From the NCBI GenBank assembly GCA_022510745.1, contig JAFLSY010000001.1:359042-423041 (forward strand): a stretch of DNA of 64,000 nucleotides, in the 5' to 3' direction. Below are positions 26,039 through 34,863 of this stretch, piece after piece; the first letter of the stretch is position 1, and each line of letters starts with the position of its first letter. Both the position numbers and the translations under genes were made by a program. The notes under the pieces were generated by a model. That model saw only the letters and a list, made by a program, of their open reading frames with translations. It did no database searches and had not been told where the DNA came from. This stretch comes from Lachnospiraceae bacterium. GTDB lineage: Bacteria > Bacillota > Clostridia > Lachnospirales > Lachnospiraceae.

Positions 26039-26926
26039 ATGATCACCATTAAAGGATTGAGAGTAAGATACGGGACACAGACTGCGCTTTGGATAGAGAG
26101 CCCTATCCATATTAACGCAGGAGAGCAGGTCGGTATTATCGGAGCGAATGGGGCAGGAAAAAGCACGCTGGTAAAAGCGATTTTAGGTCTGGTAGATTAT
26201 GAGGGGAGTATTTCATCCCGGATCACACCGGAAGATATGGCGGCGCATATGCAATTTAATGAGTATGTTAGCACTATGCCCGTCAAGTGTATTATGGAGA
26301 CAATATTAAATACACGAATCAAAAATAACCGGCCTTTGCAGGATCTGATTGAATATTTCGACTTTCAGGAGTGTCTTAAGAAAAAGTATCATGCATTATC
26401 CGGCGGGCAAAAACAACGTTTTACCATTATTATGGTCATGTTACAGAACAAACCCTTGACTTTTTATGATGAAGTCACCTCCGGGCTGGATTTTGTGACA
26501 AGGCAGAGATTGATGGAAAGGCTGGGGGATTGGTACAAGGATAAGGACAATACTTTGATGCTGGTTTCCCACTATTATGAAGAGCTGGAACAGATGGCGG
26601 ATACCCTGCTTCTCTTAGACAAGGGAAGAGTGATTGCCTATGGGAAAAAAGAAGAACTATTTCAGACTTATTGCGGGGACTGTATTTACATCCTACAAAA
26701 TACAGATTCAAATAGAGAGCTTTTGAAGGAATATAACAGGATCAAATCGCCGGAGCATCTTTTGGCTATTTCCTGCAGAGGAAAGAAAGAGGAAGAGACG
26801 CTGCTTTCTCAGCTTGTTTCCCATAATCTGGATTTTAAGCGCAGCAGCTGTGATATTGAGATTATGTCCGTCAACGCCATAGATGATTATTATACAAAAG
26901 GGAAAGGGGAGGAGAGACATGAGTAA
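26039..26926 (+). CDS. ABC transporter ATP-binding protein
   Basis: The 295-residue protein has Walker A GANGAGKSTLV (about 34-44), signature LSGGQKQR, Walker B LTFYDEVTSGLD and the switch His in VSHYYEE. It has a 75-residue C-terminal extension after the nucleotide-binding domain, typical of ATPases paired with ABC-2 permeases. GGAGA lies 6 nt before the ATG at 26039. Its last codons overlap the permease start by 8 nt. The pair is presumably an exporter whose expression is set by the upstream two-component system. Confidence 0.93.
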   Translation: MITIKGLRVRYGTQTALWIESPIHINAGEQVGIIGANGAGKSTLVKAILGLVDYEGSISSRITPEDMAAHMQFNEYVSTMPVKCIMETILNTRIKNNRPLQDLIEYFDFQECLKKKYHALSGGQKQRFTIIMVMLQNKPLTFYDEVTSGLDFVTRQRLMERLGDWYKDKDNTLMLVSHYYEELEQMADTLLLLDKGRVIAYGKKEELFQTYCGDCIYILQNTDSNRELLKEYNRIKSPEHLLAISCRGKKEEETLLSQLVSHNLDFKRSSCDIEIMSVNAIDDYYTKGKGEERHE

Positions 26927-27674
26927 GCGCCTTCTGATCTATGAATTGAAAAATATGAACGGAAATTTCATGGTACATTTCTTTGGCGTGATTTTTCCTT
27001 GCTTTATGTCTGCCGTTATGACAAAGGCCATAGGAGATTCTGTGCCGGAATCTATGTATGGTGAAGTGGTAACGAGTATCATGCTTTCCATGATTATGAT
27101 CATCCCTATGGCTATCTGCCTCATTGGTTACGGCTGCGTGTATGCGGGAGAAGTAGAAAAGGGAATCCCCTTGCGGATGCATCTGTTCGGGTATGATGAA
27201 AAAACTTTGATCGGAGCGAAGCTGATCGTCCACCTACTGTTTATGACGGCGGCACTTATCATTTACGCTTTGTTCCAAATGGTTTTTATGGATATACAAA
27301 GTCCCAAACCAACGGCGCTTGTCTGTCTCTTACTCTTTTTGTATCTGATTGCCGCCTGCCTTTTAGTACTGGCACATGCCATTGCCAATTTGATCCGCCG
27401 CTTTAATATCGCTTATGGAATCCTGTTGGGAAGTTACTTTTTCTTTATGATCATAAGCGGCATGGTGGGAATCCAGACAAGCCAGCTCCCTAAATGGCTG
27501 CAAGTAATAGCCAAGGCGCTGCCGATGACCTATATATGCAATGACTATATTGATTTCTGGCAGGGCAGAAGTTTTCCCCTTATGTCCTTTATACAGGCAT
27601 TGATCTTTTTTGCTGCACTATCCGGCGTGCTGCTCATTGTGTCGCTATATAGAGAGAAGAGAGTCATAAAATAA
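26919..27674 (+). CDS. ABC-2 type permease
   Basis: The 251-residue protein has six predicted membrane segments (about 20-40, 50-75, 95-115, 125-150, 160-180, 225-245). Its arrangement of two groups of three fits ABC-2 exporters. It starts at an ATG with GGAGAG directly upstream, inside the end of the ATPase gene. With the ATPase and the two-component system it may export a peptide, lipid or drug. Detoxification of an antimicrobial is a plausible but unproven role. Confidence 0.85.
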   Translation: MSKRLLIYELKNMNGNFMVHFFGVIFPCFMSAVMTKAIGDSVPESMYGEVVTSIMLSMIMIIPMAICLIGYGCVYAGEVEKGIPLRMHLFGYDEKTLIGAKLIVHLLFMTAALIIYALFQMVFMDIQSPKPTALVCLLLFLYLIAACLLVLAHAIANLIRRFNIAYGILLGSYFFFMIISGMVGIQTSQLPKWLQVIAKALPMTYICNDYIDFWQGRSFPLMSFIQALIFFAALSGVLLIVSLYREKRVIK

Positions 27675-27787
27675 GATGGTTCACATAAAAAGAAATAAGT
27701 GATCATTTTGCATCTATACTTTTTGAGATTGGCTGGGTATAATAAAAGCAGATTATTTTTATGAATGTGCAGGAAGGAGGAAGTCCG

Positions 27788-28972
27788 ATGAAGTGTGTAT
27801 TGATGAATAAAAATGTGCCGGTTGTGAAGTTGGAACTGGATGATGATACTGCTACAATATTGAAAATAATGAAGAATTACGAATTGGATTTCCTGCCGGT
27901 TGGAATAGATGCAAAAACAGGTATCCCGAATAAAAGGGAACTGAATGAATGGTGGTTTGGAAGAAGTATTCCCGCAAGTAGATCAGGAATCAGAACAGCG
28001 CTGGATAAGTTAGGTATCCGGTATCCGCAACAGTTATTGATAAAATGCTATGGTCTTAGTCTGTCCGACCAATACTGGATGAAACCTGTGGACAGTGAAC
28101 TAGAGTGGAAGCACATCAATTTCTTTGAAAATGATTTTTCTGATGATGTAGGAAACATATTGTTTGGCCAACCTGCATCGCAGGATATCGATCTGATGTC
28201 CCCATGTAATACCTCGGACGGATGGCTGAAAAAGAAATGGAAAATTATCGATACGAAAAGGTGTCTGATAAAAGCCGGAAGTAATCCTTTTATGCAGGAA
28301 CCTATCAACGAAGTATTTGGAACAAAACTGCATCAAAGGCTTGGTTGTAAAAATTATGTGCCTTACCGGGTTTTGTGGGAGGATGGCGTTCCGTATAGTG
28401 TATGCGAAAATTTTATTGATACCCATTTGGAGTTGGTAAATGCAGTAAGCATCAATCGCAGCATGAAAAAGAGAAGCCAGTCTTCTTCCTATGAGCATTT
28501 TATGAATGCTTGCGAAAAACTTGGCATACCGGGTATGAAAGAATTTATAGATTATATGCTGGTGTTTGATTATCTGATAGCAAATACGGACAGGCACTAT
28601 GGTAATTTCGGGGCAATCCGAAATGTGGAAACTTTGGAGTGGATAGGTCCGGCTCCGATATATGACAGCGGAACAAGCCTGTGGCACGATAAACTCACAA
28701 GGGCAATCAATCCACTGGGCGAAATAGAAACAAAGCCATTTTATTCCAATACGTCGCGGCAGATGGAATTGGTTTCAGACTTTAGTTGGATTCCGTTTGA
28801 AGAATTGCAGCATTTAAAGGATGATATCAGGGAAATCTTTGTGCCGTCAGATTTTATAGATGAAGAGCGTATAGAGGTGTTGTCTAAGGCCGTGAATACC
28901 AGAGTAGAAGAATTACAGGATATGGAAATGGCGCAGAAAAAACCGTTTACTATGAAATCTTTGCACAGCTAA
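27788..28972 (+). CDS. HipA-like protein kinase, without antitoxin partner
   Basis: The 394-residue protein carries the HipA/CtkA-type kinase signatures: the catalytic loop ANTDRHYGNFG near residues 262-272 and the metal-binding YDSGTSL near 291-297. In the N-terminal lobe LIKAGSN (about 160-166) takes the place of the usual nucleotide-binding strand. The N-terminal 100 residues differ from classic HipA. AGGAGGAAG lies 6 nt before the ATG at 27788. No HipB-like helix-turn-helix gene is adjacent, so a toxin-antitoxin pair is not supported. It may phosphorylate a protein in signalling. It stands between the exporter and the aldo/keto reductase. Confidence 0.75.
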   Translation: MKCVLMNKNVPVVKLELDDDTATILKIMKNYELDFLPVGIDAKTGIPNKRELNEWWFGRSIPASRSGIRTALDKLGIRYPQQLLIKCYGLSLSDQYWMKPVDSELEWKHINFFENDFSDDVGNILFGQPASQDIDLMSPCNTSDGWLKKKWKIIDTKRCLIKAGSNPFMQEPINEVFGTKLHQRLGCKNYVPYRVLWEDGVPYSVCENFIDTHLELVNAVSINRSMKKRSQSSSYEHFMNACEKLGIPGMKEFIDYMLVFDYLIANTDRHYGNFGAIRNVETLEWIGPAPIYDSGTSLWHDKLTRAINPLGEIETKPFYSNTSRQMELVSDFSWIPFEELQHLKDDIREIFVPSDFIDEERIEVLSKAVNTRVEELQDMEMAQKKPFTMKSLHS

Positions 28973-28999
28973 TAAAATTTATATTATGAGGGTATGAAC

Positions 29000-30145
29000 A
29001 TGAAGAAGAGACGTTTAGGTAAAACAAATTTAATGGTAAGTGAAATCGGATTTGGCGGAGAATGGTTGGAGCGCCATCCTGAAGAGGAGTCTGTGGAACT
29101 GCTCAGATATGCAGGGGAAAAGGGTATTAATATTATTGATTGCTGGATGCCGGACCCAAAATCAAGAGATATTATAGGAAAGGCAATGTTAGGAAAAAGA
29201 GAGCAGTGGTATGTGCAGGGACATATCGGCTCCACATGGCAGAATGGGCAGTATGTACGCACAAGGGATATGCAATACGTTAAGCCTGCCTTCGAAGACC
29301 TGTTAGCAAGGCTTCAGACGGACTACATAGATTTGGGAATGGTTCATTATGTGGATTCCATGGAAGATTGGAATCATATTATGAATTCCGAATTTATTGA
29401 CTATGTTAATGAGCTAAAAGGGTTGGGTAAGATACGCCATATCGGCTTGAGTTCCCACAATCCCCAGATTGCTAAGCTTGCAGCTGCCTCCGGATTTGTT
29501 GAGATGATACTTTTTAGTATAAATCCTGCGTTCGATATGCTTCCTGCCAGTGAAAATATTGATGATATGTTCGTTGAAGAATATGATCAGAAACTTACAG
29601 GAATTGATCCCGACAGGGTAGAGTTATATAAGCTTTGTGAGCAAAATGACGTAGGTATTACCGTAATGAAAGGATTTGCCGGAGGCAGACTTTTTGATGA
29701 AAAGAGGTCTCCATTTGGGGTGAGTCTGACTCCAATACAGTGCATTCATTATGCACTCACACGTCCTGCTGTTTCTTCAATTCTGTGCGGTTATGATACA
29801 AAAGAGCAAGTTGATGACGCGTTGGCATATGAGACCGCTTCTACAGAAGAAAGAGATTATGCGTCAGTTATTGCGAATGCGCCGTACCATTCATACAGAG
29901 GTGAATGTACCTATTGCGGACACTGTAAGCCTTGTGTGGTGAAGTTAGATATTGCAATGATCAACAAGTACTATGATCTTGCAACCATGCAGCCGGAGAT
30001 TCCTGCAACTGTAAAATCTCACTATATGCTGCTGGAGCATAAAGCTTCAGAATGTATTGGTTGTCACGCATGTGAATCCCGATGTCCTTTTGAAGTTCCT
30101 ATTGCGGAAAGAATGGAGAAAACAGCAAAATTATTTGGAGTTTGA
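29000..30145 (+). CDS. Aldo/keto reductase fused to a ferredoxin-like 4Fe-4S domain
   Basis: The 381-residue protein is an aldo/keto reductase barrel (about 1-290; start RRLGKTNLMVSEIGFGG, HYVDSMEDW, IGLSSHNPQ) with a C-terminal iron-sulfur part. The cysteines are in CTYCGHCKPC (about 302-311) and CIGCHACESRCPF (about 351-363), enough for one or two clusters. Clostridial oxidoreductases of this layout pass electrons between ferredoxin and small carbonyl compounds; the substrate is unknown. GAGGG lies 7 nt before the ATG at 29000; an ATG two codons up (28994) is also possible. Repeat C begins 15 nt after the stop. Confidence 0.88.
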   Translation: MKKRRLGKTNLMVSEIGFGGEWLERHPEEESVELLRYAGEKGINIIDCWMPDPKSRDIIGKAMLGKREQWYVQGHIGSTWQNGQYVRTRDMQYVKPAFEDLLARLQTDYIDLGMVHYVDSMEDWNHIMNSEFIDYVNELKGLGKIRHIGLSSHNPQIAKLAAASGFVEMILFSINPAFDMLPASENIDDMFVEEYDQKLTGIDPDRVELYKLCEQNDVGITVMKGFAGGRLFDEKRSPFGVSLTPIQCIHYALTRPAVSSILCGYDTKEQVDDALAYETASTEERDYASVIANAPYHSYRGECTYCGHCKPCVVKLDIAMINKYYDLATMQPEIPATVKSHYMLLEHKASECIGCHACESRCPFEVPIAERMEKTAKLFGV

Positions 30146-30160
30146 TGGTGTTTTTAATCA

Positions 30161-30284
30161 GGCAAAAATTGGGCTGAAAAATGCCCGATTTTTGCCTGTT
30201 TTATTGCCCTTTTTTCCCATCAGCAAATCTATGCAAAGAGGCAAAACTGTGGTACAATAACAAATAATTTATAAATCCAAGACA
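30161..30284 (+). repeat. Repeat C: conserved hairpin, T tract and shared promoter block
   Basis: The hairpin GGCAAAAATTGGGC/GCCCGATTTTTGCC (30161-30196) and T-rich tail are followed by a block (30220-30284) that is almost identical to 41610-41674 in copy D. The block includes an extended -10 promoter (TGTGGTACAAT, 30253-30258 for TACAAT). It probably ends the reductase transcript and starts that of the lipoprotein array. The remaining 138 nt up to 30422 form a long leader in which I see only a short AGTC/GACT stem. Confidence 0.75.
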
Positions 30285-30422
30285 TAACTGTAAGTCGTGG
30301 GTGACTCATCTTTTTATACAATCAATTGAATGCCTGATAACATAGAGCATTTCTTATTAGTTCTTAAATAGTAAAAAGTGACTAAGATTCATGGCAATGG
30401 TTTCAAAACAGAGGAATAACAT

Positions 30423-32246
30423 ATGAGAAAAAAAGGATGGCTGTTGTGTGCTGTGGCGTGGGCTGCAGTGGTCTTGACAGGATGTGGAAATGTCGCAGAA
30501 GGGAAGTCAGGTGCAGGATGGTCAGGTACAGAAGAGTCCGATGCAGGACAGTCCAATATAGGACAGATAATCGGAGAATCCGTAGATGAGGTATTGACAG
30601 CGAAGGAACAGGCAGTAGGAGCGGCACAGTATCCGGAGCCCATAATCCCCACGGCGGAGGAAGAAAATCCTGCGCTTACATATCGGGAGATGCCGGATTT
30701 AGAGGTGGATTATATTCCGGAGTTAAATTATAGTGGTTATGTGCAAATACACGAAACTTATGACCCGCATGGTTTTGCCTGTTGGAAAGATATATTGATA
30801 ATAGGGGATACCGTTTACAGAAGAGAGGATGGAATCTATCAGAGAACAGAAGAACGGCTGCAGGATTGGTTCGAACTATCGGATCGGGATGAGATAGCGC
30901 GTACTTATCAGTGGGAGAATCTATTGGCGGCTGACTATAATAGAGACGAAATAAAGGTATTGGATATGGATTCCGGAGAATTACGGACATATCCTTTTGA
31001 CGGTTATATATGGAATGGTTACAGGGGAAAACTCTATTATCGTGAAATAGGGAAAGGCGTACTCTGTATGGATTTATTAAGCGGAGAGGTTGAAGTCATT
31101 TATGCCTGCGAAGGAGGAGGCGGTTTTGAGATTCGGGATAATGGGGACATGATCATCAATACGGGAAACAAGACAGACCCGAGGGTATGGGAGTTTTGGC
31201 TGTTATCCTATGATGCGCGGGGAAATCTGAGAGCGGAAAAGATATGGGAAACAGACACCTATGAATATGTAGAAACTCTAATGTTTTATGACAGTGGACT
31301 GTTTTTTGTAGGGGAATATTATGATTCTGTGGGACTTAAGGGCGGTGGCCTTTTTTGCTTGAAAGACAATGGCGAAAGCGAAGAGGTGGAGTTGCCGGAA
31401 AGGTGGACACTTTCGGGACAGCTCATTGCGGAAGAAGGCTATTTTTTCTGGGACAGTCAAATGTTAACTGAGGAGGAGAAGTTAGAAATCCTAGGTTCTT
31501 GGAGTTGGAATCGGCCCAGAGAAGCGGAAACCGTCGTAGACAGTATTACCTACTATGATTTTCAGGGGAACAAACTAAAAACCTGGAAATTGATCGAGGG
31601 TGAACTGTTAGAAGCAGGTTACCGGATGAAGTGCATTGTATATGACAATGGCGAGATACTGGCTTTTTACGAAAACGAGGAATTTGACGACCTGTATATC
31701 AGTAAGATACAGACTTTGGCTGACAATACCGCCGCGGTTGAGGAAAGCGGTGAATCAGAAAGTAAAGAAACGGATGCCCGTACGGCAGTAGATATCAAGG
31801 CTATCACATGTGAGCAGGTGGATTATAATGTTGTCAGATTACACTTTATTTTTGAGGATACGGTGATTTACAGAGAAACCGTTGCAGACAGCGTTCGAGA
31901 CATTGTATGGGAGGATATTACAGGGGACGGCGTAGAGGAAGCTTTGATTTATTGTGATTTTGCAAACAATACATGTGACTGGCAGTTGGTATATTTTTAT
32001 CAGATCGATGGAGGAAATGTAACCGATATTTCTCCCACGGGAGAGGATATTCCGGAGCTTCAGAATGCTGACGGAGAGCTTTGGAACATGTGGATTGCCG
32101 CCGAGACAATGGAAGGCTATTCATCCCCTGTTTATAAGCTGGAATCTTATGATAAAGAACAGGGCGAGGTCTATGTAGAGGAGACTCTGTATATCGGATA
32201 CAGAGACGGAAAATGGGAGCTTGTACAGGAATCTGCATTTAGGTGA
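30423..32246 (+). CDS. Lipoprotein 1 of the array: propeller-like body with Asp-rich repeat end
   Basis: The 607-residue protein has a signal peptide with lipobox LTGC. After an acidic linker come repeats of beta strands with bulky aromatic and Asp/Gly turns (about 95-440) that look like a beta-propeller of the DUF5050 kind. The C-terminal part carries an FG-GAP/calcium-type loop (DITGDGVEEALIYCDF, about 500-515). GAGGAA lies 7 nt before the ATG. It is the first gene after repeat C. Its last 60 codons are duplicated as a fragment at 36153-36327. The function is unknown; surface binding is inferred from architecture. Confidence 0.75.
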   Translation: MRKKGWLLCAVAWAAVVLTGCGNVAEGKSGAGWSGTEESDAGQSNIGQIIGESVDEVLTAKEQAVGAAQYPEPIIPTAEEENPALTYREMPDLEVDYIPELNYSGYVQIHETYDPHGFACWKDILIIGDTVYRREDGIYQRTEERLQDWFELSDRDEIARTYQWENLLAADYNRDEIKVLDMDSGELRTYPFDGYIWNGYRGKLYYREIGKGVLCMDLLSGEVEVIYACEGGGGFEIRDNGDMIINTGNKTDPRVWEFWLLSYDARGNLRAEKIWETDTYEYVETLMFYDSGLFFVGEYYDSVGLKGGGLFCLKDNGESEEVELPERWTLSGQLIAEEGYFFWDSQMLTEEEKLEILGSWSWNRPREAETVVDSITYYDFQGNKLKTWKLIEGELLEAGYRMKCIVYDNGEILAFYENEEFDDLYISKIQTLADNTAAVEESGESESKETDARTAVDIKAITCEQVDYNVVRLHFIFEDTVIYRETVADSVRDIVWEDITGDGVEEALIYCDFANNTCDWQLVYFYQIDGGNVTDISPTGEDIPELQNADGELWNMWIAAETMEGYSSPVYKLESYDKEQGEVYVEETLYIGYRDGKWELVQESAFR

Positions 32247-32265
32247 AGTTGGAGAGGAATAACTG

Positions 32266-34713
32266 ATGAAAAAAAGTATTGGTGTAATGTTGTGTATCTG
32301 TCTTTTGGTAAATATGTTATCAGGCTGTGGAGCCAAGGCGGGTACCGGCGCGGCGAGCAACAATCTAACGGAGAAGGTCAAAGCTGCTGCATTTGAAAAA
32401 GACAGCGAACCGGAAACAGATGATGCGGCAGGATCGGACACGGAATGGGATCCGACAGAAGAAGCCAAGGCACAAGATGATTTAAAATCGGTGGCCCTGT
32501 ATGTCGCAAAACGTGGATTATGGGAACCGGATGATGGGAGTGTCTGCTTTTATGCATGGAGCGATATAGACGGAAACGGACAGCCGGAGCTGTTTGTTGC
32601 AAAGCAGCCGGATGAAGGAAACGGTTATGAAATACATATTTTTATGATCGAAGAAGACGGAAACGGGATACGGGATGTGTCCGCATCGGATGAAAGGAGC
32701 ATTCTGACTGATTCTTTTCCGGGCAATGACAACTGGTGGGATTATAGCGACGAAGAATTATATTATATGGATAGCAGTACGTATTTTTACTATTACGGCT
32801 CAGGAATAGTGCAGAGAAACAGGTTTTGCAGAGAAGAAGATTCTGTATTTTATGATTCGGACGATAATGAGATCACATATGCTAGATGGCAGAATCTGAA
32901 TACCGCTTTTTCGCAGGGGAAAATATTATCCGCCGAAAAACCGGTATGGAAAGAGCTGCTTACACAATCAGGGCATTTATCCGATGAGGAATTATTGGAG
33001 GAATTGAAAACTTCCTATGATGAATATCTGCTCTCAATGGAAAACAGGGATGTGGAGGAGATCATTGACACCATCCGTTTATCGCATGCACAGAATGAGG
33101 AGGAAAATGAGAGCCTTCTCCGTGAGTTTACAAAAAAGGCGCAGGAAGGTGAGAGTGCGCAGATCGTATTCTCAAGATATACGGCGGAACATATCCCGGT
33201 TCCGGTCTATATTGACTATAACGGAGAAGACTTTTATGGAATCTGGGATGAATCAGAAGATCCCTATGCTGAGTCGGAATGTCCGTATCATGGATTTCGT
33301 TATGCATATCTGAAAGTATTTTTAGAAACAGGGGAAGATGGCATTATATATGAAACGGCAGTGCTGACAAACGAAGCGGATCTGTCCTGGGAAGATTTAA
33401 CGGGTAGCGGTGATAAAGAGGGGGAATATCCTGACCACCTGCTCTTGTACGGAGATATTGAAACGAAAGACGCACTGCTTCTTGCTACGGATATCGTAAG
33501 GATAGAAAAGGGAAATTTGATTAAGAGAAATAATGTCTATCTGATCGAAGACGGCACGCAGTTAGAACTGCTTTCCGAAATGGTGGTAAAAGGAGAAGAA
33601 ATTGAACCGGAAATAGATGCGGCTATAGGCATCTATCGCTTGTGCTCTGATATAGAGGCGAGAGACCATTTAAAGCTGGGAAGCATGCGTACCCCGTTTC
33701 GCGGTTGCTTGTACGGAGACGGGCATGCGATTGCAGGGGACTTTAGCTATGCAAGGGAGTCAACAGAGAAGTGGAACCGGCTTGATTACGAATACGTGCG
33801 GCAGACGGTAGTCGGTATTACAATAGAGGATGCGGAAACGCTGGATAAAGCGAAACAGACACTTCTATCGTATCCGACGGAAAGTCTTGCAATCTATGTG
33901 GCAGCCGAAGATGCGGATAAGCAGGTGGTGATAGAACTCATAAAACAGTGCTGGGAAGTAAATCATGAGAGAAATCATTATTTCATCGAAATAACCGATG
34001 TCACGGAGCAGACGGAAAAGTCGGGTGCACTACAGCCTTTCTTTAACCTGTTTGGGGAGGAAGGCGCCGCACTTATGGAGCAGGCAGCCGAGGAAGAAGA
34101 CAGCTGCATCAGTTTTATCAGGCTGGAGAGAGTGGACGGATTGGATATTTGTACTTTTGCAGTCCGTGCCAGCGAAGAGGAGCAGTATCACTTAATGCTT
34201 GCGGGAGAGTGGGAAGATACGGAAGTATCATTTGAACATCTGTTGATTCCCGCTACAGACACTGATAAGCCATGGGGTATGTACCGTAATTATGAAATCT
34301 CACAGGCAGATGTCAATTTTGACGGGAAAGAGGACTTGTTGATACTTGAAGGATTTGCAGGCGGGAGCGGAGGTGGCTATGAAGAGTATCGGGCGGTAGT
34401 CTGGAAGGAAAATAAAAAGGAATTTGTTTGGTATCCGTCTTTTCCCGAGATGCTTGTCTTTCTGGAATTTAACGAGCAGAGAATGATACACCGTTACCGA
34501 CTCGGAGCGGGTTATGAGGTGGTCTGTGAATACGGTGTGGTAAACGGTGAATATGTAATGACGAGATGCTTGATATGGGAAAGCCATCTTGATGCATCAG
34601 CGCTTTCTTATTATGAGATGGATGTACTGGTTGAGCAGTATGATGTGACGGATATGGACTGGAATGAAGTCATATCACTTTATCCTGATCTGAATTATTG
34701 GAGTCAGGGATAG
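32266..34713 (+). CDS. Lipoprotein 2 of the array: constant leader, long unique body
   Basis: The 815-residue protein starts MKKSIGVMLCICLL with lipobox LSGC, the shared leader of four genes. The first 55 residues (through KAGTGAASNNLTEK and EPETDDAAGSD) nearly match those of the gene at 37614; beyond them the sequences differ completely. The body has FG-GAP-like loops (DIDGNGQPELFV, VNFDGKEDLLILEG). The upstream GGAGAGGAATAACTG block is conserved with the other copies, 20 nt after the end of lipoprotein 1. No enzyme motif was recognised. Confidence 0.75.
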   Translation: MKKSIGVMLCICLLVNMLSGCGAKAGTGAASNNLTEKVKAAAFEKDSEPETDDAAGSDTEWDPTEEAKAQDDLKSVALYVAKRGLWEPDDGSVCFYAWSDIDGNGQPELFVAKQPDEGNGYEIHIFMIEEDGNGIRDVSASDERSILTDSFPGNDNWWDYSDEELYYMDSSTYFYYYGSGIVQRNRFCREEDSVFYDSDDNEITYARWQNLNTAFSQGKILSAEKPVWKELLTQSGHLSDEELLEELKTSYDEYLLSMENRDVEEIIDTIRLSHAQNEEENESLLREFTKKAQEGESAQIVFSRYTAEHIPVPVYIDYNGEDFYGIWDESEDPYAESECPYHGFRYAYLKVFLETGEDGIIYETAVLTNEADLSWEDLTGSGDKEGEYPDHLLLYGDIETKDALLLATDIVRIEKGNLIKRNNVYLIEDGTQLELLSEMVVKGEEIEPEIDAAIGIYRLCSDIEARDHLKLGSMRTPFRGCLYGDGHAIAGDFSYARESTEKWNRLDYEYVRQTVVGITIEDAETLDKAKQTLLSYPTESLAIYVAAEDADKQVVIELIKQCWEVNHERNHYFIEITDVTEQTEKSGALQPFFNLFGEEGAALMEQAAEEEDSCISFIRLERVDGLDICTFAVRASEEEQYHLMLAGEWEDTEVSFEHLLIPATDTDKPWGMYRNYEISQADVNFDGKEDLLILEGFAGGSGGGYEEYRAVVWKENKKEFVWYPSFPEMLVFLEFNEQRMIHRYRLGAGYEVVCEYGVVNGEYVMTRCLIWESHLDASALSYYEMDVLVEQYDVTDMDWNEVISLYPDLNYWSQG

Positions 34714-34746
34714 AGAAATGAGAAATGGAGGCAGTTTATCAGATGA

Positions 34747-34863
34747 CAGGCAGAAACATATTTTAGTGAGATTAATCACCTGACTGTCACGGAAGAACTG
34801 CCTAATGGATATTGATACATTGTTAAATGCCTTAAAAAAGATGCAAAAGCGGAGAGAGGTTAA
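34747..34863 (+). pseudogene. Possible decayed coding remnant between lipoproteins 2 and 3
   Basis: One frame across this gap reads as a plausible protein (TYFSEINHLTVTEELPNGY, stop, YIVKCLKKDAKAERG) interrupted by TGA at 34813-34815. Its final TAA overlaps the next ATG (TAATG), as in coupled genes. This could be the tail of a lost gene. The evidence is only coding-like composition, so confidence is low. Confidence 0.25.

Noticed and set aside
27788..28972. HipBA toxin-antitoxin system
   Set aside because: No HipB-like gene lies on either side.
30285..30422. AGTCGTGGGTGACT-like stem that recalls an IS200/IS605-type end
   Set aside because: The stem is only 4 bp, there is no transposase or second end, and no target duplication is visible.
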